Source of the DNA: Saccharibacillus sp. CPCC 101409
Lineage (GTDB): Bacteria; Bacillota; Bacilli; Paenibacillales; Paenibacillaceae
Assembly (NCBI RefSeq): GCF_030518235.1
Contig: NZ_JAULSA010000001.1
Coordinates: 930,001-994,000, forward strand
Length of the DNA stretch: 64,000 nt
Direction: 5' to 3'
Each line of letters opens with the position of its first letter. The first letter of the stretch is position 1. A program made the translations under genes and the position numbers. Shown here one piece after another: positions 1 through 7,937 of this stretch. The notes under the pieces are model-generated. The model ran no database searches. It saw nothing but the letters and a program-made list of their open reading frames with translations, and had not been told where the DNA came from.

Positions 1-1
1 C

Positions 2-70
2 ATCTCGAACTCGTTCGGCTTCGGCGGGCATAACTCGGCGATCGTGCTGCAAAGATATGAACAAAAATGA
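2..70 (+). CDS. fabF: 3-oxoacyl-ACP synthase II, C-terminal end (partial)
   Basis: The window opens inside this gene. The last 22 codons read ISNSFGFGGHN..., then LQRYEQK and TGA. The NSFGFGGHN block is the conserved C-terminal active-site loop of KAS II condensing enzymes, with the histidine/asparagine and glycine-rich segment near the catalytic site. The enzyme elongates acyl-ACP with malonyl-ACP in fatty acid synthesis. The body of the gene lies upstream of the window. KAS I or another thiolase-fold ketosynthase is possible, but the FGFGGHN ending followed by a short basic tail is typical of FabF. Confidence 0.85.
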   Translation: MSNSFGFGGHNSAIVLQRYEQK

Positions 71-78
71 TCCAGACA

Positions 79-244
79 TTAGGGCGTGTCTTCAAACCTG
101 CCAATGTGCACCTTTTGCCGCCTTTTCGTCCTCCGCTGCGTCACTTTCCCTTGACGTGCCCCGGCACGACTGCGAAAAAGTTCCTTGCTGAAAACGAAAA
201 TTCGGCCAAATCTGCTTCCATCGAGGTTTGAAAACACGCCCTAA
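79..244. mobile_element. MITE-like element with 21-bp inverted terminal repeats
   Basis: Positions 79-99 (TTAGGGCGTGTCTTCAAACC plus T) and 224-244 are inverted repeats with one mismatch. They enclose about 125 bp with no open frame. The size (166 bp), long terminal inverted repeats and lack of coding capacity fit a non-autonomous transposable element mobilised in trans by an IS transposase, possibly IS5/IS1182-like by its ends (inference). It sits between fabF and the tetR promoter. No clear target duplication beyond TTA/TAA at the ends is visible. Alternatively the arms could fold as a large transcriptional hairpin. Confidence 0.65.
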
Positions 245-255
245 GGCATTCCCAT

Positions 256-284
256 TTTACAAACCGACGGTCTGTTTTTATAAT
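256..284 (+). promoter_or_regulatory. Promoter and TetR-type operator of the tetR-doxX operon
   Basis: TTTACA (256-261), a 17-bp spacer and TATAAT (279-284) make a good sigma-A promoter. Inside the spacer, 261-277 reads AAACCGACGGTCTGTTT, an imperfect palindrome with AAAC/GTTT and GAC/GTC arms. This resembles operators of TetR/AcrR-family repressors, so the downstream TetR gene is probably self-repressing. Confidence 0.65.
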
Positions 285-333
285 AGATATCGAATAGACT
301 GAAGTTTACATTCGGTGAAGCGGAGGGATGCTT

Positions 334-951
334 ATGAAGCAGGAAGAACGCAGGCAGCACAGTACGGCGTTGCTATTGGACACGGTTAAGCAGCTTGTGC
401 GGGAAAAAGGCTGCGCCGCCGTGACGATGAAAGATATTATGGAGCAATCGGGTTTGTCGAAAGGCGCGATTTTTCATTATGTCAAAAGCAAAGACGAATT
501 ATTTGTACAGGTGCTGCAGGAGCGGCTTGAAGACACCAACGTCCGTTTTCGAAACGAAGTGCAGCAAAGCGGGACGTCTTTTGCCGAACCGATGCGGCGG
601 ATTTCGGACAGTATCGCTTCGTATGCGGATGCGGAAGACGTGACCAACCGCATTTTGCTGTATTTGCTAGGCAGGGAAGACCAACCGGTCGCGGCTCAAG
701 CGTTAAAAGAATACTATGAGCGCACGTTGGAGTTATCGGCGGAATGGATACGAATCGGCCAACGGCACGGCGCCATCGCCGAGACCGTCGACGCGGCCCG
801 CACGGCGGATATGTTCGTGCTGCTGACGATGGGCCTTCGCGTACGATCTTCGATTCCGGGGACGACTGAACGTTTCTCGGCTTCGCATTTTTCCGAGTGG
901 ATCGCTCAGATGCTTCAGCCTCAGGGACGGAACGACTCAGTGAAGGAGTGA
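334..951 (+). CDS. TetR/AcrR family transcriptional regulator
   Basis: A 205-residue TetR-family repressor. The N-terminal helix-turn-helix contains VTMKDIMEQSGLSKGAIFHYVKSKDELF, which matches the family pattern of T-x-DI-x-x-x-GxSKGxxFHYFxSKxxL. The remaining ~150 residues are the helical ligand and dimer domain, whose ligand cannot be inferred. An ATG at 328 is also in frame, but the GGAGGG at 322-327 touches it directly, while ATG 334 has a 6-base spacing, so 334 is preferred. The stop codon is immediately followed by the GTG of a DoxX-like membrane protein, so the two form an operon. The upstream palindrome suggests autoregulation. Confidence 0.9.
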   Translation: MKQEERRQHSTALLLDTVKQLVREKGCAAVTMKDIMEQSGLSKGAIFHYVKSKDELFVQVLQERLEDTNVRFRNEVQQSGTSFAEPMRRISDSIASYADAEDVTNRILLYLLGREDQPVAAQALKEYYERTLELSAEWIRIGQRHGAIAETVDAARTADMFVLLTMGLRVRSSIPGTTERFSASHFSEWIAQMLQPQGRNDSVKE

Positions 952-1401
952 GTGAACGCAATGGTTCCTTTTTACGCGTTGATCGGCTCGTTTTTGCTGT
1001 TTGCCGGTCTCGGCTTTCTCGGTATCGACTATTTTCAAAGCTGGCGGACTTCGCTTCAAGCTGCGGTTGCAATCATGCTGCTGTTGGGAGCGTCCGCGCA
1101 TTGGGGGAGCAAAAAAGAGGATCTGATCCGTATGGTGCCGCCTGCTTTTCCGAAACCGGCAACGATCGTGACTGTCACGGGCGTGCTTGAACTTCTTGGC
1201 GCAATCGGGATTCTGGTTCCGGCCACGTCCAAAGCTGCTTCGATCGGCCTGGCGCTGCTGTTGTCGGCGATGTTTCCGGCGAACGTGTTCGCGGCCCGAA
1301 ACCGATTGACGATCGGAGGCAAAGCCGTACCCGGTTTGTTTGCGCGAACGGCGATCCAGCTTGTTTTTATCGCGGCGGTGCTGCTGGCAGGATGGGGTTG
1401 A
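952..1401 (+). CDS. DoxX-like family membrane protein
   Basis: A 149-residue integral membrane protein with about four hydrophobic segments (roughly residues 5-27, 36-50, 70-95 and 125-147). A GVLELLGAIGILVP stretch in the third segment is typical of DoxX/DoxX-like proteins. Members of this family act in redox or quinone-linked processes in some bacteria, but the function here is unknown. The start is GTG at 952, abutting the tetR stop, or ATG at 961. The AAGGAG at 943-948 inside the tetR end serves either. Translational coupling with TetR suggests the regulator controls this protein. Confidence 0.75.
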   Translation: MNAMVPFYALIGSFLLFAGLGFLGIDYFQSWRTSLQAAVAIMLLLGASAHWGSKKEDLIRMVPPAFPKPATIVTVTGVLELLGAIGILVPATSKAASIGLALLLSAMFPANVFAARNRLTIGGKAVPGLFARTAIQLVFIAAVLLAGWG

Positions 1402-1423
1402 ACGCGTGTTTCGCAGCAGGCAC

Positions 1424-1459
1424 AAAAAAGAAGGAGATCGACAGGCGTCGATCTCCTTC
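1424..1459 (-). terminator. Intrinsic terminator of the decarboxylase-mcp operon
   Basis: A perfect 13-bp stem (1430-1442 with 1447-1459, loop AGGC) is followed on the minus strand by six T residues (complement of 1424-1429). It lies just past the chemoreceptor stop at 1482. The convergent doxX gene ends at 1401. Confidence 0.85.
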
Positions 1460-1481
1460 TGCATATGGACTTACCGAACAA

Positions 1482-3227
1482 TCAGGATACTTTGAAATAT
1501 TGAACGGAAGCTTGAAGCTCGTCCGCCATTTGGGACAAGCTGCGGATCGCGCCCGCGATTTCCTGTATCGTAGCGCTTTGTTCTTCGATCGCCGCGCCCA
1601 CTTCTTGATAGCCGGCCGATTGTTCTTCGGTAATGCCGGATATTTTTTGCATGGAATCCGTGATCAATTCGAACGAACGGTCCGTTTTATCGAGCGAGCT
1701 TTTCAGATGGCCGATTTGGGAAGAGAAAGACGAAACGCCGTCGAAAATGGTTTTGAAATTATCGGACATTTTGTTGATCCATTCCTGGCCCTGCTCGACG
1801 GCTTGGCTGCCTTGCTCGATGCTGGTCAGCACCGATTGGCTGTCCTGCTGCGTGCTGTTGATCAATCCGGTAATGGATTTGGCCGCGTTGGACGATTGTT
1901 CGGCGAGCTTTTTCACTTCTCCGGCGACGACCGCGAAGCCTTTGCCGTGTTCGCCCACATGGGCGGCTTCGATCGAAGCGTTCAGCGCAAGCAGATTGGT
2001 TTGCGTCGCAATATGCGTGATGACCGTAATAAAATTGCTGATTTCTTTGGAGCGCGAATCCAGTTGGACAGCGGCTTCCTGCGATTGCTTCATTTCCTGT
2101 TGGATCACGTTCATTTGGTTGAGCGTTTTTTCGACCAATAGCTGGCCGTCCTGCGAATAAGAGCTGACTTCAAGCGCCATTTGCTGCATGCCGGTCACTT
2201 CGTTGGTGACATTGGCCAGCTCTTCGTTCACTTCGACGATCGAAGAGGTGCTGTCCGTGATCGAAACGACCACTTCCGATACGCCTTCGTTGACGCTGTT
2301 CATGGACAGCGCAACCTGATGCGAGCTGGCTCCCATTTCGTTGGAAGCTTGATGGATATTGCCGGCAGTCGTCGAAAAAACAGTCGAAGAATTCGAGATT
2401 TGATGAATCAGGCTTTCCAGGTTGCCGCGCATCGCGTTGAACGAATTGGCCAGCGTGCCAAGCTCGTCTTCGCGCTTCAGCACGAATTCTTCGGTCAGAT
2501 CGCCTTCGGCGACTTTTTTCGTAGCGCGTACGAGCTTGTTGATCGGACGGGTCAGGCTGCGGCTGAGCAGGAAAGCGACGGTAACGCCGATCACGATGAC
2601 CGCGCCCACGATGACGACCGTGAACCAGAAGATAAACGTCTGCGTGGCCGGAATCACGCTGGCGTCGATATCGATGCCGGCGATGCCGAACGGATTGCCG
2701 CTGCTGTCCTTCAAAGGAAGGAACACCGATTTGTGGATGCCGTATTCGTCTTTGTAGATCGAGCTGTACGTCATCTTCTGAGAAGAGATCGCTTCTTTCA
2801 TTTCATCCGAAAACGCATACTCCGTGCCGTAATCGTCATCCACGCCGGTCAGGATCACGAGTTGTTCTTTGCCGGTGCTGTTGCTGAGGATATAGACATT
2901 TTCCAGCGTATCGGTGACGAGCACGTCTTCGAGTTCCGCTTTGATTTTTTTGTACGCTTCATTGTTCAGACCGTCGATATCCGCCGGGTTTTCCGGAATG
3001 GAAGTCAGATACGTATCGATGGATTGAATGCTGCTTGCCAGTCTGAGATCGAACTGACCTTCCAGTTCGCTCGTCAACCGATTGCTGATCCGGGACTCCG
3101 TGATCGAAAAAGCGGTACAGGTGAAAACGATCAACAACACGATCGAAGAGATCATTTTTGCGGAGATATGGTTTTTGTACCAACCCCATACTGATTTTTT
3201 GGTTTGCTCAGGCGTATTCTTGGACAC
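1482..3227 (-). CDS. Methyl-accepting chemotaxis protein
   Basis: A 581-residue transmembrane chemoreceptor. A first membrane helix lies near residues 22-43, then an extracytoplasmic Cache-like sensor domain (about 45-195). A second helix (about 197-222) is followed by HAMP (starting [19 protein letters not shown]) and a long cytoplasmic signalling coiled coil. The hairpin tip reads [31 protein letters not shown] in two overlapping parts; most receptors have AARAGE where this has AAHVGE. The GTG start at 3227 has GGAGGG six bases upstream, and this SD overlaps the last codons of the decarboxylase gene. The ligand is unknown, but tight coupling to an amino-acid decarboxylase suggests a related small molecule (inference). 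Confidence 0.93.
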   Translation of the reverse strand: MSKNTPEQTKKSVWGWYKNHISAKMISSIVLLIVFTCTAFSITESRISNRLTSELEGQFDLRLASSIQSIDTYLTSIPENPADIDGLNNEAYKKIKAELEDVLVTDTLENVYILSNSTGKEQLVILTGVDDDYGTEYAFSDEMKEAISSQKMTYSSIYKDEYGIHKSVFLPLKDSSGNPFGIAGIDIDASVIPATQTFIFWFTVVIVGAVIVIGVTVAFLLSRSLTRPINKLVRATKKVAEGDLTEEFVLKREDELGTLANSFNAMRGNLESLIHQISNSSTVFSTTAGNIHQASNEMGASSHQVALSMNSVNEGVSEVVVSITDSTSSIVEVNEELANVTNEVTGMQQMALEVSSYSQDGQLLVEKTLNQMNVIQQEMKQSQEAAVQLDSRSKEISNFITVITHIATQTNLLALNASIEAAHVGEHGKGFAVVAGEVKKLAEQSSNAAKSITGLINSTQQDSQSVLTSIEQGSQAVEQGQEWINKMSDNFKTIFDGVSSFSSQIGHLKSSLDKTDRSFELITDSMQKISGITEEQSAGYQEVGAAIEEQSATIQEIAGAIRSLSQMADELQASVQYFKVS

Positions 3228-3230
3228 GTG

Positions 3231-4901
3231 TTACCCTCCGATTGGCTGCAAAGCATCTGCATAGGAATAAAATACGCTATCGATGTTTTGCTTGAGATAA
3301 GCGACGATTTCCGGGATGTGCGAGACTTGGGTATACGGCGAAATCACAAACAGTTTTGCGGCGTACAGCGTTGTATCCCGGTTGTCGGTTGTCGGCACGA
3401 CCAGATGTTTTTTCGTATCGCCGAAGAACATGCGGTCGCGATTTTGACCCAGCACTTCGAACAACTGCGCGTTCAACTCGTTGGCGCGTTCGATCTCGGC
3501 ATGCGAGCACAGACCGGACAATTCGGCTTCGAAAAGGTTTTGCTTGTCCGGGTAGAGGCGGAACAGGGTCATGATCGCCGGATTTTGGTCGTTGACGATG
3601 ACCGCTTCAGGCACTTCGCGGCGCAGCGTCTCGCGGAATTCCAAATTGACTTCCACGAATTGCGCCAGCAGACGTTGGTAACCGGTGACGCCGAAAGCGA
3701 GCAGCGCGCTGTAGATGCTGATCGAGCTTGCCATGCGCGAGCATTCGAGCGTATAGCCGGTATGGTAATCGCCGTAGCCGCGGTGTCCGACGTAAGGCGT
3801 TTCTTCTTCCGCCAGATCGACAAGCTGAAGATCGGCCGCGTTTTTCACCAGGAACAGACTGGTCGAATACGGCGTCTGCCCCAGCTTTTGAAAATCGAAG
3901 CAAAGCGTGTCGGCCAACGACAGATGCTGCATCCGATTGTTGATTTGCCGCAATGCGTCCAGCACCGGAGCCGAGAATTCAAGCGGGTTGCCGGCGAAAT
4001 CGTACTGGCGGAAAAAGGCGAAGAAGCCGCCGAGTGCGGAGTCGGCATGGATATGCGGCCGCCGCATACCGTGCCCAGCCGCGACTTCCTCCGCCGTTTG
4101 TTTGATGAGTTGAACATTGTCGATGCCCATTGCATCCGTGGTTCCCGTAGTCGCAACGATATATACCGGGATGCCGCCGTCCGAAATGACCTGCTCCATT
4201 TTGAGGCGCAAATCTTCGGTATCCATAGAACTATCTGTAAGGGTGCGCACTTTGATAAGATGGTCGCTGCCTAACCCTGTCGCTTCCATCGATTTGAACA
4301 GGCTGTAGTGAGCCGATTCCGAGCAGAACGTGTACAGATTCCGCGGAACGCCTTTGCGCGGAGCATCGGGCGCGAATTTGGCGATCGCCAATCTCAGTCC
4401 CGTGAAAATCGCGCCCTGGCCGCCCCAGGTCGTGTAACCGCCGCTCAACTGCGGATCGTATCCGACCAGCCTGGACATCATGCTGATGACTCTGACTTCC
4501 GCTTCGGCGCCCGCAGGACCGTAGACGTCCCAAAGGTTGTTGCCGTTCACCAGAAACGCCGTAATCATGCCCAAAATGCCCGGCGTGCTCGCCATCGGCA
4601 AAATATTGGTCAAAAAATATTTGGAATGGTAAGGGTGGTTGTGCAGCAATTTTAGCAGCTGCTCGTTGACTTCTTTTTGATCGGTGCTGTTGTTGGGAAT
4701 GACGCTTTTTTGGATCAGATCCGTATAAAAGGATTTCGAACGTTCTTTTTCGCCAAGCAGATTGACACCGTCGGGATTTTTCAAATCGTCGACGCCGGTA
4801 ATCAATTGCTCGATCAGCTGCATGAATTGCTGACGTTCTTTTGTGTTGCCGTCTTCGCTTGGAAAAAAGTCTTGTACGGAATTTTCTTTGTAAGTAGACA
4901 C
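3231..4901 (-). CDS. PLP-dependent group II amino-acid decarboxylase
   Basis: A 556-residue fold-type I PLP decarboxylase of the glutamate/tyrosine/aromatic amino-acid decarboxylase group. The Schiff-base lysine is in CFDFQKLGQTPYS. HADSALGG supplies the aspartate that contacts the pyridine nitrogen, and GGYTTWGGQGA is the phosphate/cofactor region. The substrate cannot be told from sequence: glutamate, tyrosine and aspartate decarboxylases (including PanP-like forms) all fit. The start chosen is GTG 4901, which has GGGGAG nine bases upstream; an upstream ATG at 4952 lacks an SD and would add 17 unusual residues. Its stop lies three bases before the chemoreceptor start, so the two are co-transcribed. 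Confidence 0.85.
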   Translation of the reverse strand: MSTYKENSVQDFFPSEDGNTKERQQFMQLIEQLITGVDDLKNPDGVNLLGEKERSKSFYTDLIQKSVIPNNSTDQKEVNEQLLKLLHNHPYHSKYFLTNILPMASTPGILGMITAFLVNGNNLWDVYGPAGAEAEVRVISMMSRLVGYDPQLSGGYTTWGGQGAIFTGLRLAIAKFAPDAPRKGVPRNLYTFCSESAHYSLFKSMEATGLGSDHLIKVRTLTDSSMDTEDLRLKMEQVISDGGIPVYIVATTGTTDAMGIDNVQLIKQTAEEVAAGHGMRRPHIHADSALGGFFAFFRQYDFAGNPLEFSAPVLDALRQINNRMQHLSLADTLCFDFQKLGQTPYSTSLFLVKNAADLQLVDLAEEETPYVGHRGYGDYHTGYTLECSRMASSISIYSALLAFGVTGYQRLLAQFVEVNLEFRETLRREVPEAVIVNDQNPAIMTLFRLYPDKQNLFEAELSGLCSHAEIERANELNAQLFEVLGQNRDRMFFGDTKKHLVVPTTDNRDTTLYAAKLFVISPYTQVSHIPEIVAYLKQNIDSVFYSYADALQPIGG

Positions 4902-4952
4902 GGATGTGTTCTCCCCAATCCTGTAATATAAAAAAGGCGATAATAGGTACAA

Positions 4953-5351
4953 ATACCCATATTTCGCCGATTGTCGAATGCAACTGGCTGACCTATCCGA
5001 ACGGATTTAGTCCCTATAGCTTTGCGTCCTTATTTTTCAATAAGTTTGCTAAAATATGAAATTTTTATTGCAATATTTATTTGACTAAAGTGAACAAATT
5101 CGATTGTACAGCCAAATAGCATTATAGTACACCGATATGAAAGTGGCAATGAAAATTTACATGCTATGTCAATTCATTATCGGTAAGTCCTATCTCAAAA
5201 AAAGTTATTAGGTCTTTTTATCTAGTTTTATAGTCATAGCACTAAGAAAAATAAATTTTTTCGACATATATTGTCGAATGCGCTAAAAGCATACCCTTTT
5301 TTGTCGTAATTTTTGGCTTATTTATTTAGCTTTTTCTCTAAAAAAATAATA
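4953..5351. other. AT-rich intergenic region with palindrome and spaced repeats
   Basis: About 400 bases of strikingly AT-rich DNA without a supported gene, upstream of the decarboxylase (minus) and tRNA-Ala (plus). It contains the inverted repeat TTCGACA-TATAT-TGTCGAA at 5260-5278. An 11-base direct repeat, TTGTCGAATGC, occurs at 4971-4981 and 5271-5281, exactly 300 bases apart. These are candidate operator sites for the decarboxylase operon. No promoter assignment is firm. Confidence 0.4.
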
Positions 5352-5380
5352 TTGACCTGATAAATTGCTTGTGGTATATT
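5352..5380 (+). promoter_or_regulatory. Promoter of tRNA-Ala
   Basis: TTGACC (5352-5357), 17 bp, then TATATT (5375-5380). The predicted transcription start is about 5387, 19 bases before the mature tRNA. Confidence 0.75.
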
Positions 5381-5405
5381 ATTTCTTGTGAGAAAAACAT
5401 GATAT

Positions 5406-5478
5406 GGGGCCTTAGCTCAGCTGGGAGAGCGCATCGCTGGCAGCGATGAGGTCAGGGGTTCGATCCCCCTAGGCTCCA
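5406..5478 (+). tRNA. tRNA-Ala (GGC anticodon)
   Basis: A 73-nt cloverleaf. The acceptor stem GGGGCCT pairs with AGGCTCC and includes the G3:U70 wobble that is the identity signal for alanyl-tRNA synthetase. The anticodon stem-loop is CATCG-CTGGCAG-CGATG, giving anticodon GGC. The T arm AGGGG-TTCGATC-CCCCT is intact. The CCA tail is not encoded. It stands alone, with its own promoter and terminator, not in a tRNA cluster. Confidence 0.97.
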
Positions 5479-5494
5479 TTTGAGAAGTACGACA

Positions 5495-5532
5495 AAAACT
5501 CCGGTGAGGAATTTTCCTCCCGGAGTTTTTTT
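5495..5532 (+). terminator. Intrinsic terminator after tRNA-Ala (bidirectional)
   Basis: The stem ACTCCGG...CCGGAGT (5498-5504 with 5520-5526) has an inner GAGGAA/TTCCTC stem and is followed by a run of T. An A run before the stem makes it usable by the convergent lipoprotein gene, which ends at 5557. Confidence 0.85.
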
Positions 5533-5556
5533 GTGTTTGATTTTTTTTCTGAAAGT

Positions 5557-6249
5557 TCAAGACTCCGCTTCCCACTCCGCAAAGTTCTCCGTATCGTTCC
5601 ACATCCCGTCGAACACGTCCGTCCAGTCTTTCGCCACGGAAGCATCGTGGATTGCGACCAGTACTTCGTCGTTTTCTTCGCTCGAAGCGTCGGTATAGTT
5701 GAACGAGCCGACGGTGACGGTGGAGGTGTCCGCGATGCTGATCTTTTCGTGCATTTTGCCGTCGTGCGTGTTGATCTTGATCTGCGCGCCGGCGTCCTTG
5801 AGGGTTTGCAGCAGCTTGCCCTGCGAGCCTTTTTCGGCTTTGCTTTTCTCGGTCAGAATCCGCACCTCGACGCCGCGGTCCAGCGCCCGGACCATCTTGT
5901 CGGCAAGCGTCTGGCTGTCGAGATTGTAGATCGCGATATCCAGCGTCCGCTGCGCGCCGTCGATCACGCTCGAAGCCAGCTGCGCCGGATCTTCGCTGCG
6001 TTCGGTGAACGCGTATTCGATCTTCGTGCTTCCGTCCGCTGCGTTCCCGCCCGCCGCTTCGGATACCGCCGCCGGCGCCGAAGCCGCCGGAACGGCGGTA
6101 TCGCTGCATCCCGCAAGCAGAAGCGCGAGCGCCAGGCCCGCGGCCGGCAGCAGCGCAGCCGTTCCGGCTCGTTTATGAGGGCGCTGCGAAAAGTTATCGC
6201 GTTTGACAAGATTGTCGTTAGGGAAGCCGCGTATTTCTTTTTCGCTCAT
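5557..6249 (-). CDS. Phospholipase D-like domain lipoprotein (putative secreted nuclease/PLD)
   Basis: A 230-residue protein with a hydrophobic segment ending in the lipobox LLLAGC (Cys48), so it is probably anchored to the outer face of the membrane. One PLD signature is present: MHEKISIAD followed by VGSFN, matching HxK(x)4D(x)6GSxN. Proteins of this size with a single HKD motif usually dimerise and act as nucleases (Nuc type) or phosphodiesterases, here on an unknown substrate outside the cell. The start has a GGAGATG-type SD. It converges on tRNA-Ala and diverges from a serine hydrolase. Confidence 0.82.
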   Translation of the reverse strand: MSEKEIRGFPNDNLVKRDNFSQRPHKRAGTAALLPAAGLALALLLAGCSDTAVPAASAPAAVSEAAGGNAADGSTKIEYAFTERSEDPAQLASSVIDGAQRTLDIAIYNLDSQTLADKMVRALDRGVEVRILTEKSKAEKGSQGKLLQTLKDAGAQIKINTHDGKMHEKISIADTSTVTVGSFNYTDASSEENDEVLVAIHDASVAKDWTDVFDGMWNDTENFAEWEAES

Positions 6250-6421
6250 ACTTATTCATCTCCGTTTCGATTCTTATTGTAGAAACTCCGTTTGAATTTT
6301 CCGTGAACGACCCGGCATATGCAGCATGTGCGCGAAGGAAAGCTGGCGAAACCGTTTTAATTCTGGCAAAATGAAGAGCGAAGAGCGCATGCGAGTATAA
6401 AGAAAAGAAGAGGCGATAACC

Positions 6422-7588
6422 ATGGCAAGATTCGACGATTTATCCGCGCTGCTGGAGTCCTTTACCGAACAGGGTCCCGCCGGCTGCGCCTGCATGATCG
6501 CCAGGGACGGCGAGATCGTATACGAGGGTTATTTCGGCCGGGCCAATCGGGAAAAAGGGATTGCGGTCGGACCCGATACCGTGTTCCGGCTGTACTCGAT
6601 GACGAAAGTAATCGTCTGTACGGCGGCCATGATCTTGTTCGAGCGCGGCAAATTCCTGCTGAACGAACCGCTGCATCGTTATCTGCCGGAATTCAAAGAA
6701 ACGAAGAAGCTCATGATCGAGCCTAGCGGCTACGTTCATGTGGTGCCGACCGAGAATCCGGTCCTGATCCGTCACGCATTCGGCATGACGACCGGGCATC
6801 CGTATCCGTTCGGCGAATCGCTGTCGGCGCGCGAGATCCGGCGGCTGCGCGGAGAATTGGACGACAAGACCGGCGGCCGCTACAGTCTGCGCGACGAGAT
6901 CCGCGCGACGGCGCAGGCTCCGGTGCTGTTCGAGCCGGGCACGCGCTGGCTGTACGGGTACGGCCACGATCTGGTCGCGGGACTGGTCGAAGAAATCTCC
7001 GGCAAAAGTATCGGGCAGTTTCTCCACGACGAAATCTTCGGTCCGCTGGGCATGAAGGATACGGGCTACCGCTACAAAGGCGATATCGAGCAGCGCATGG
7101 CGGTCATGTACGAGCGGGCCGAAGACGGAACGCTGAGCCCGGCTCCGGAAGTCATGGACCGGTTCCATAAAGCGGATGCGCTGCTGGAATCGGGCGGACA
7201 GGGGCTTTACGGCACAACGAGCGATTATTTGAAATTCGCGAGTATGCTGGCGGCCGGCGGAACGTTGGACGGTACGCGCATTCTGGGCCGCAGCACGATC
7301 GACCTGATGCGGACCGATCATCTGGGCGCGGAGCAGCTGTCCGACTTCACCAATTCGTATTCCGCCGGCTACGGCTACGGCCTCGGCGTACGGACGCTGA
7401 TCGACCGCGCGGCGGGCGGCAGCAACAGCCCGCTGGGCGAGTTCGGCTGGACCGGCATGGCCGGCACCTGGACGTCGATCTCCCCGGAAACGAACACGGC
7501 GATCGTGTACATGCACCAGATGCTGCCGAATATGGAGGAGCACTATCATCTGCGCGTGCGGGCGGCCGCTTACGGCGCGCTGGACTGA
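6422..7588 (+). CDS. Serine hydrolase, beta-lactamase/class C family
   Basis: A 388-residue cytoplasmic-looking (no signal peptide) member of the beta-lactamase-fold esterase/DD-peptidase group. The SxxK nucleophile motif is SMTK (Ser59-Lys62). The tyrosine motif region reads YGYGHD, and a GWTGMAGT segment replaces the usual HxG/KTG strand. Families with this arrangement are often esterases (EstB-like) rather than true beta-lactamases. An AAGAGGCG SD precedes the ATG. The natural substrate is unknown. Confidence 0.85.
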   Translation: MARFDDLSALLESFTEQGPAGCACMIARDGEIVYEGYFGRANREKGIAVGPDTVFRLYSMTKVIVCTAAMILFERGKFLLNEPLHRYLPEFKETKKLMIEPSGYVHVVPTENPVLIRHAFGMTTGHPYPFGESLSAREIRRLRGELDDKTGGRYSLRDEIRATAQAPVLFEPGTRWLYGYGHDLVAGLVEEISGKSIGQFLHDEIFGPLGMKDTGYRYKGDIEQRMAVMYERAEDGTLSPAPEVMDRFHKADALLESGGQGLYGTTSDYLKFASMLAAGGTLDGTRILGRSTIDLMRTDHLGAEQLSDFTNSYSAGYGYGLGVRTLIDRAAGGSNSPLGEFGWTGMAGTWTSISPETNTAIVYMHQMLPNMEEHYHLRVRAAAYGALD

Positions 7589-7697
7589 ATCCTTTTTCGG
7601 GTATCTCCATCTAAAAAAAGGAACGGCCGGCCGCGCAATTCGCGATTCTTTTAGCTGATGTTCATCGGCGTTTCAGGCTCGTTTCAGGTTCGGGGAT

Positions 7698-7768
7698 TAA
7701 GATACAGTCATCCCCTCTTAATCATAGAGTTTGACCCCGGCGGAGCCAACCCGCCGGGGTCCTTTTTT
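7698..7768 (+). ncRNA. Candidate small regulatory RNA, unit 1 (with intrinsic terminator)
   Basis: A -10-like TAAGAT (7698-7703) is followed by a C-rich single-stranded stretch TCCCCTCTTAA (7711-7721). Next comes a perfect 11-bp terminator stem (GACCCCGGCGG 733-743 of this kb with 751-761, loop AGCCAAC) and six T. The C-rich segment is complementary to AAGAGGGG-type Shine-Dalgarno sequences, as in FsrA/RoxS-type Gram-positive sRNAs. The transcript would be about 55-60 nt. The terminator is certain; the sRNA is an inference from layout and duplication. Confidence 0.45.
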
Positions 7769-7832
7769 GCGCAAACTTCGAAATTTAAGCGGATCTTTAA
7801 GCGGCAATCAGGTTGGTTTAAGCTTTCTCCAT

Positions 7833-7904
7833 TATGATACACACATACCCCTCTTGAACATACAGTTAAACCCCGGCGGAGCCAACCCGCCGGGGTCTTT
7901 TTTT
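7833..7904 (+). ncRNA. Candidate small regulatory RNA, unit 2 (with intrinsic terminator)
   Basis: This is a near copy of unit 1 about 135 bp downstream. It has -10 TATGAT (7833-7838), then a C-rich ACCCCTCTT (7847-7855). A 10-bp stem ACCCCGGCGG/CCGCCGGGGT (7870-7896) carries the identical AGCCAAC loop, and the T run is at 7898-7904. The conserved parts are the C-rich stretch and the hairpin; the sequence between them has drifted. Confidence 0.45.
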
Positions 7905-7937
7905 GCTTGCTGTCGAATATTCGCGATCGAGGAGCCG

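Larger units (their letters stand above)
7589..7937. other. Intergenic region holding two tandem small transcription units
   Basis: The region has no coding potential. It contains 11-bp tandem repeats GTTTCAGGCTC/GTTTCAGGTTC (7670-7691) before the first unit and three TTTAAGC repeats (7784, 7796, 7817) before the second. It also contains the two near-identical promoter-to-terminator units described separately. The closely spaced repeats look like response-regulator binding boxes (inference). Confidence 0.55.

Noticed and set aside
5406-5478. tRNA-Ala as an integration site for a mobile element
   Set aside because: No downstream repeat of the tRNA 3' end and no integrase gene is visible.
7733-7905. 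The two GC hairpins as REP elements or a simple double terminator
   Set aside because: Each is preceded by a conserved C-rich stretch and -10-like box, and the first lies about 150 bases past the hydrolase stop, so small transcription units explain more of the sequence.
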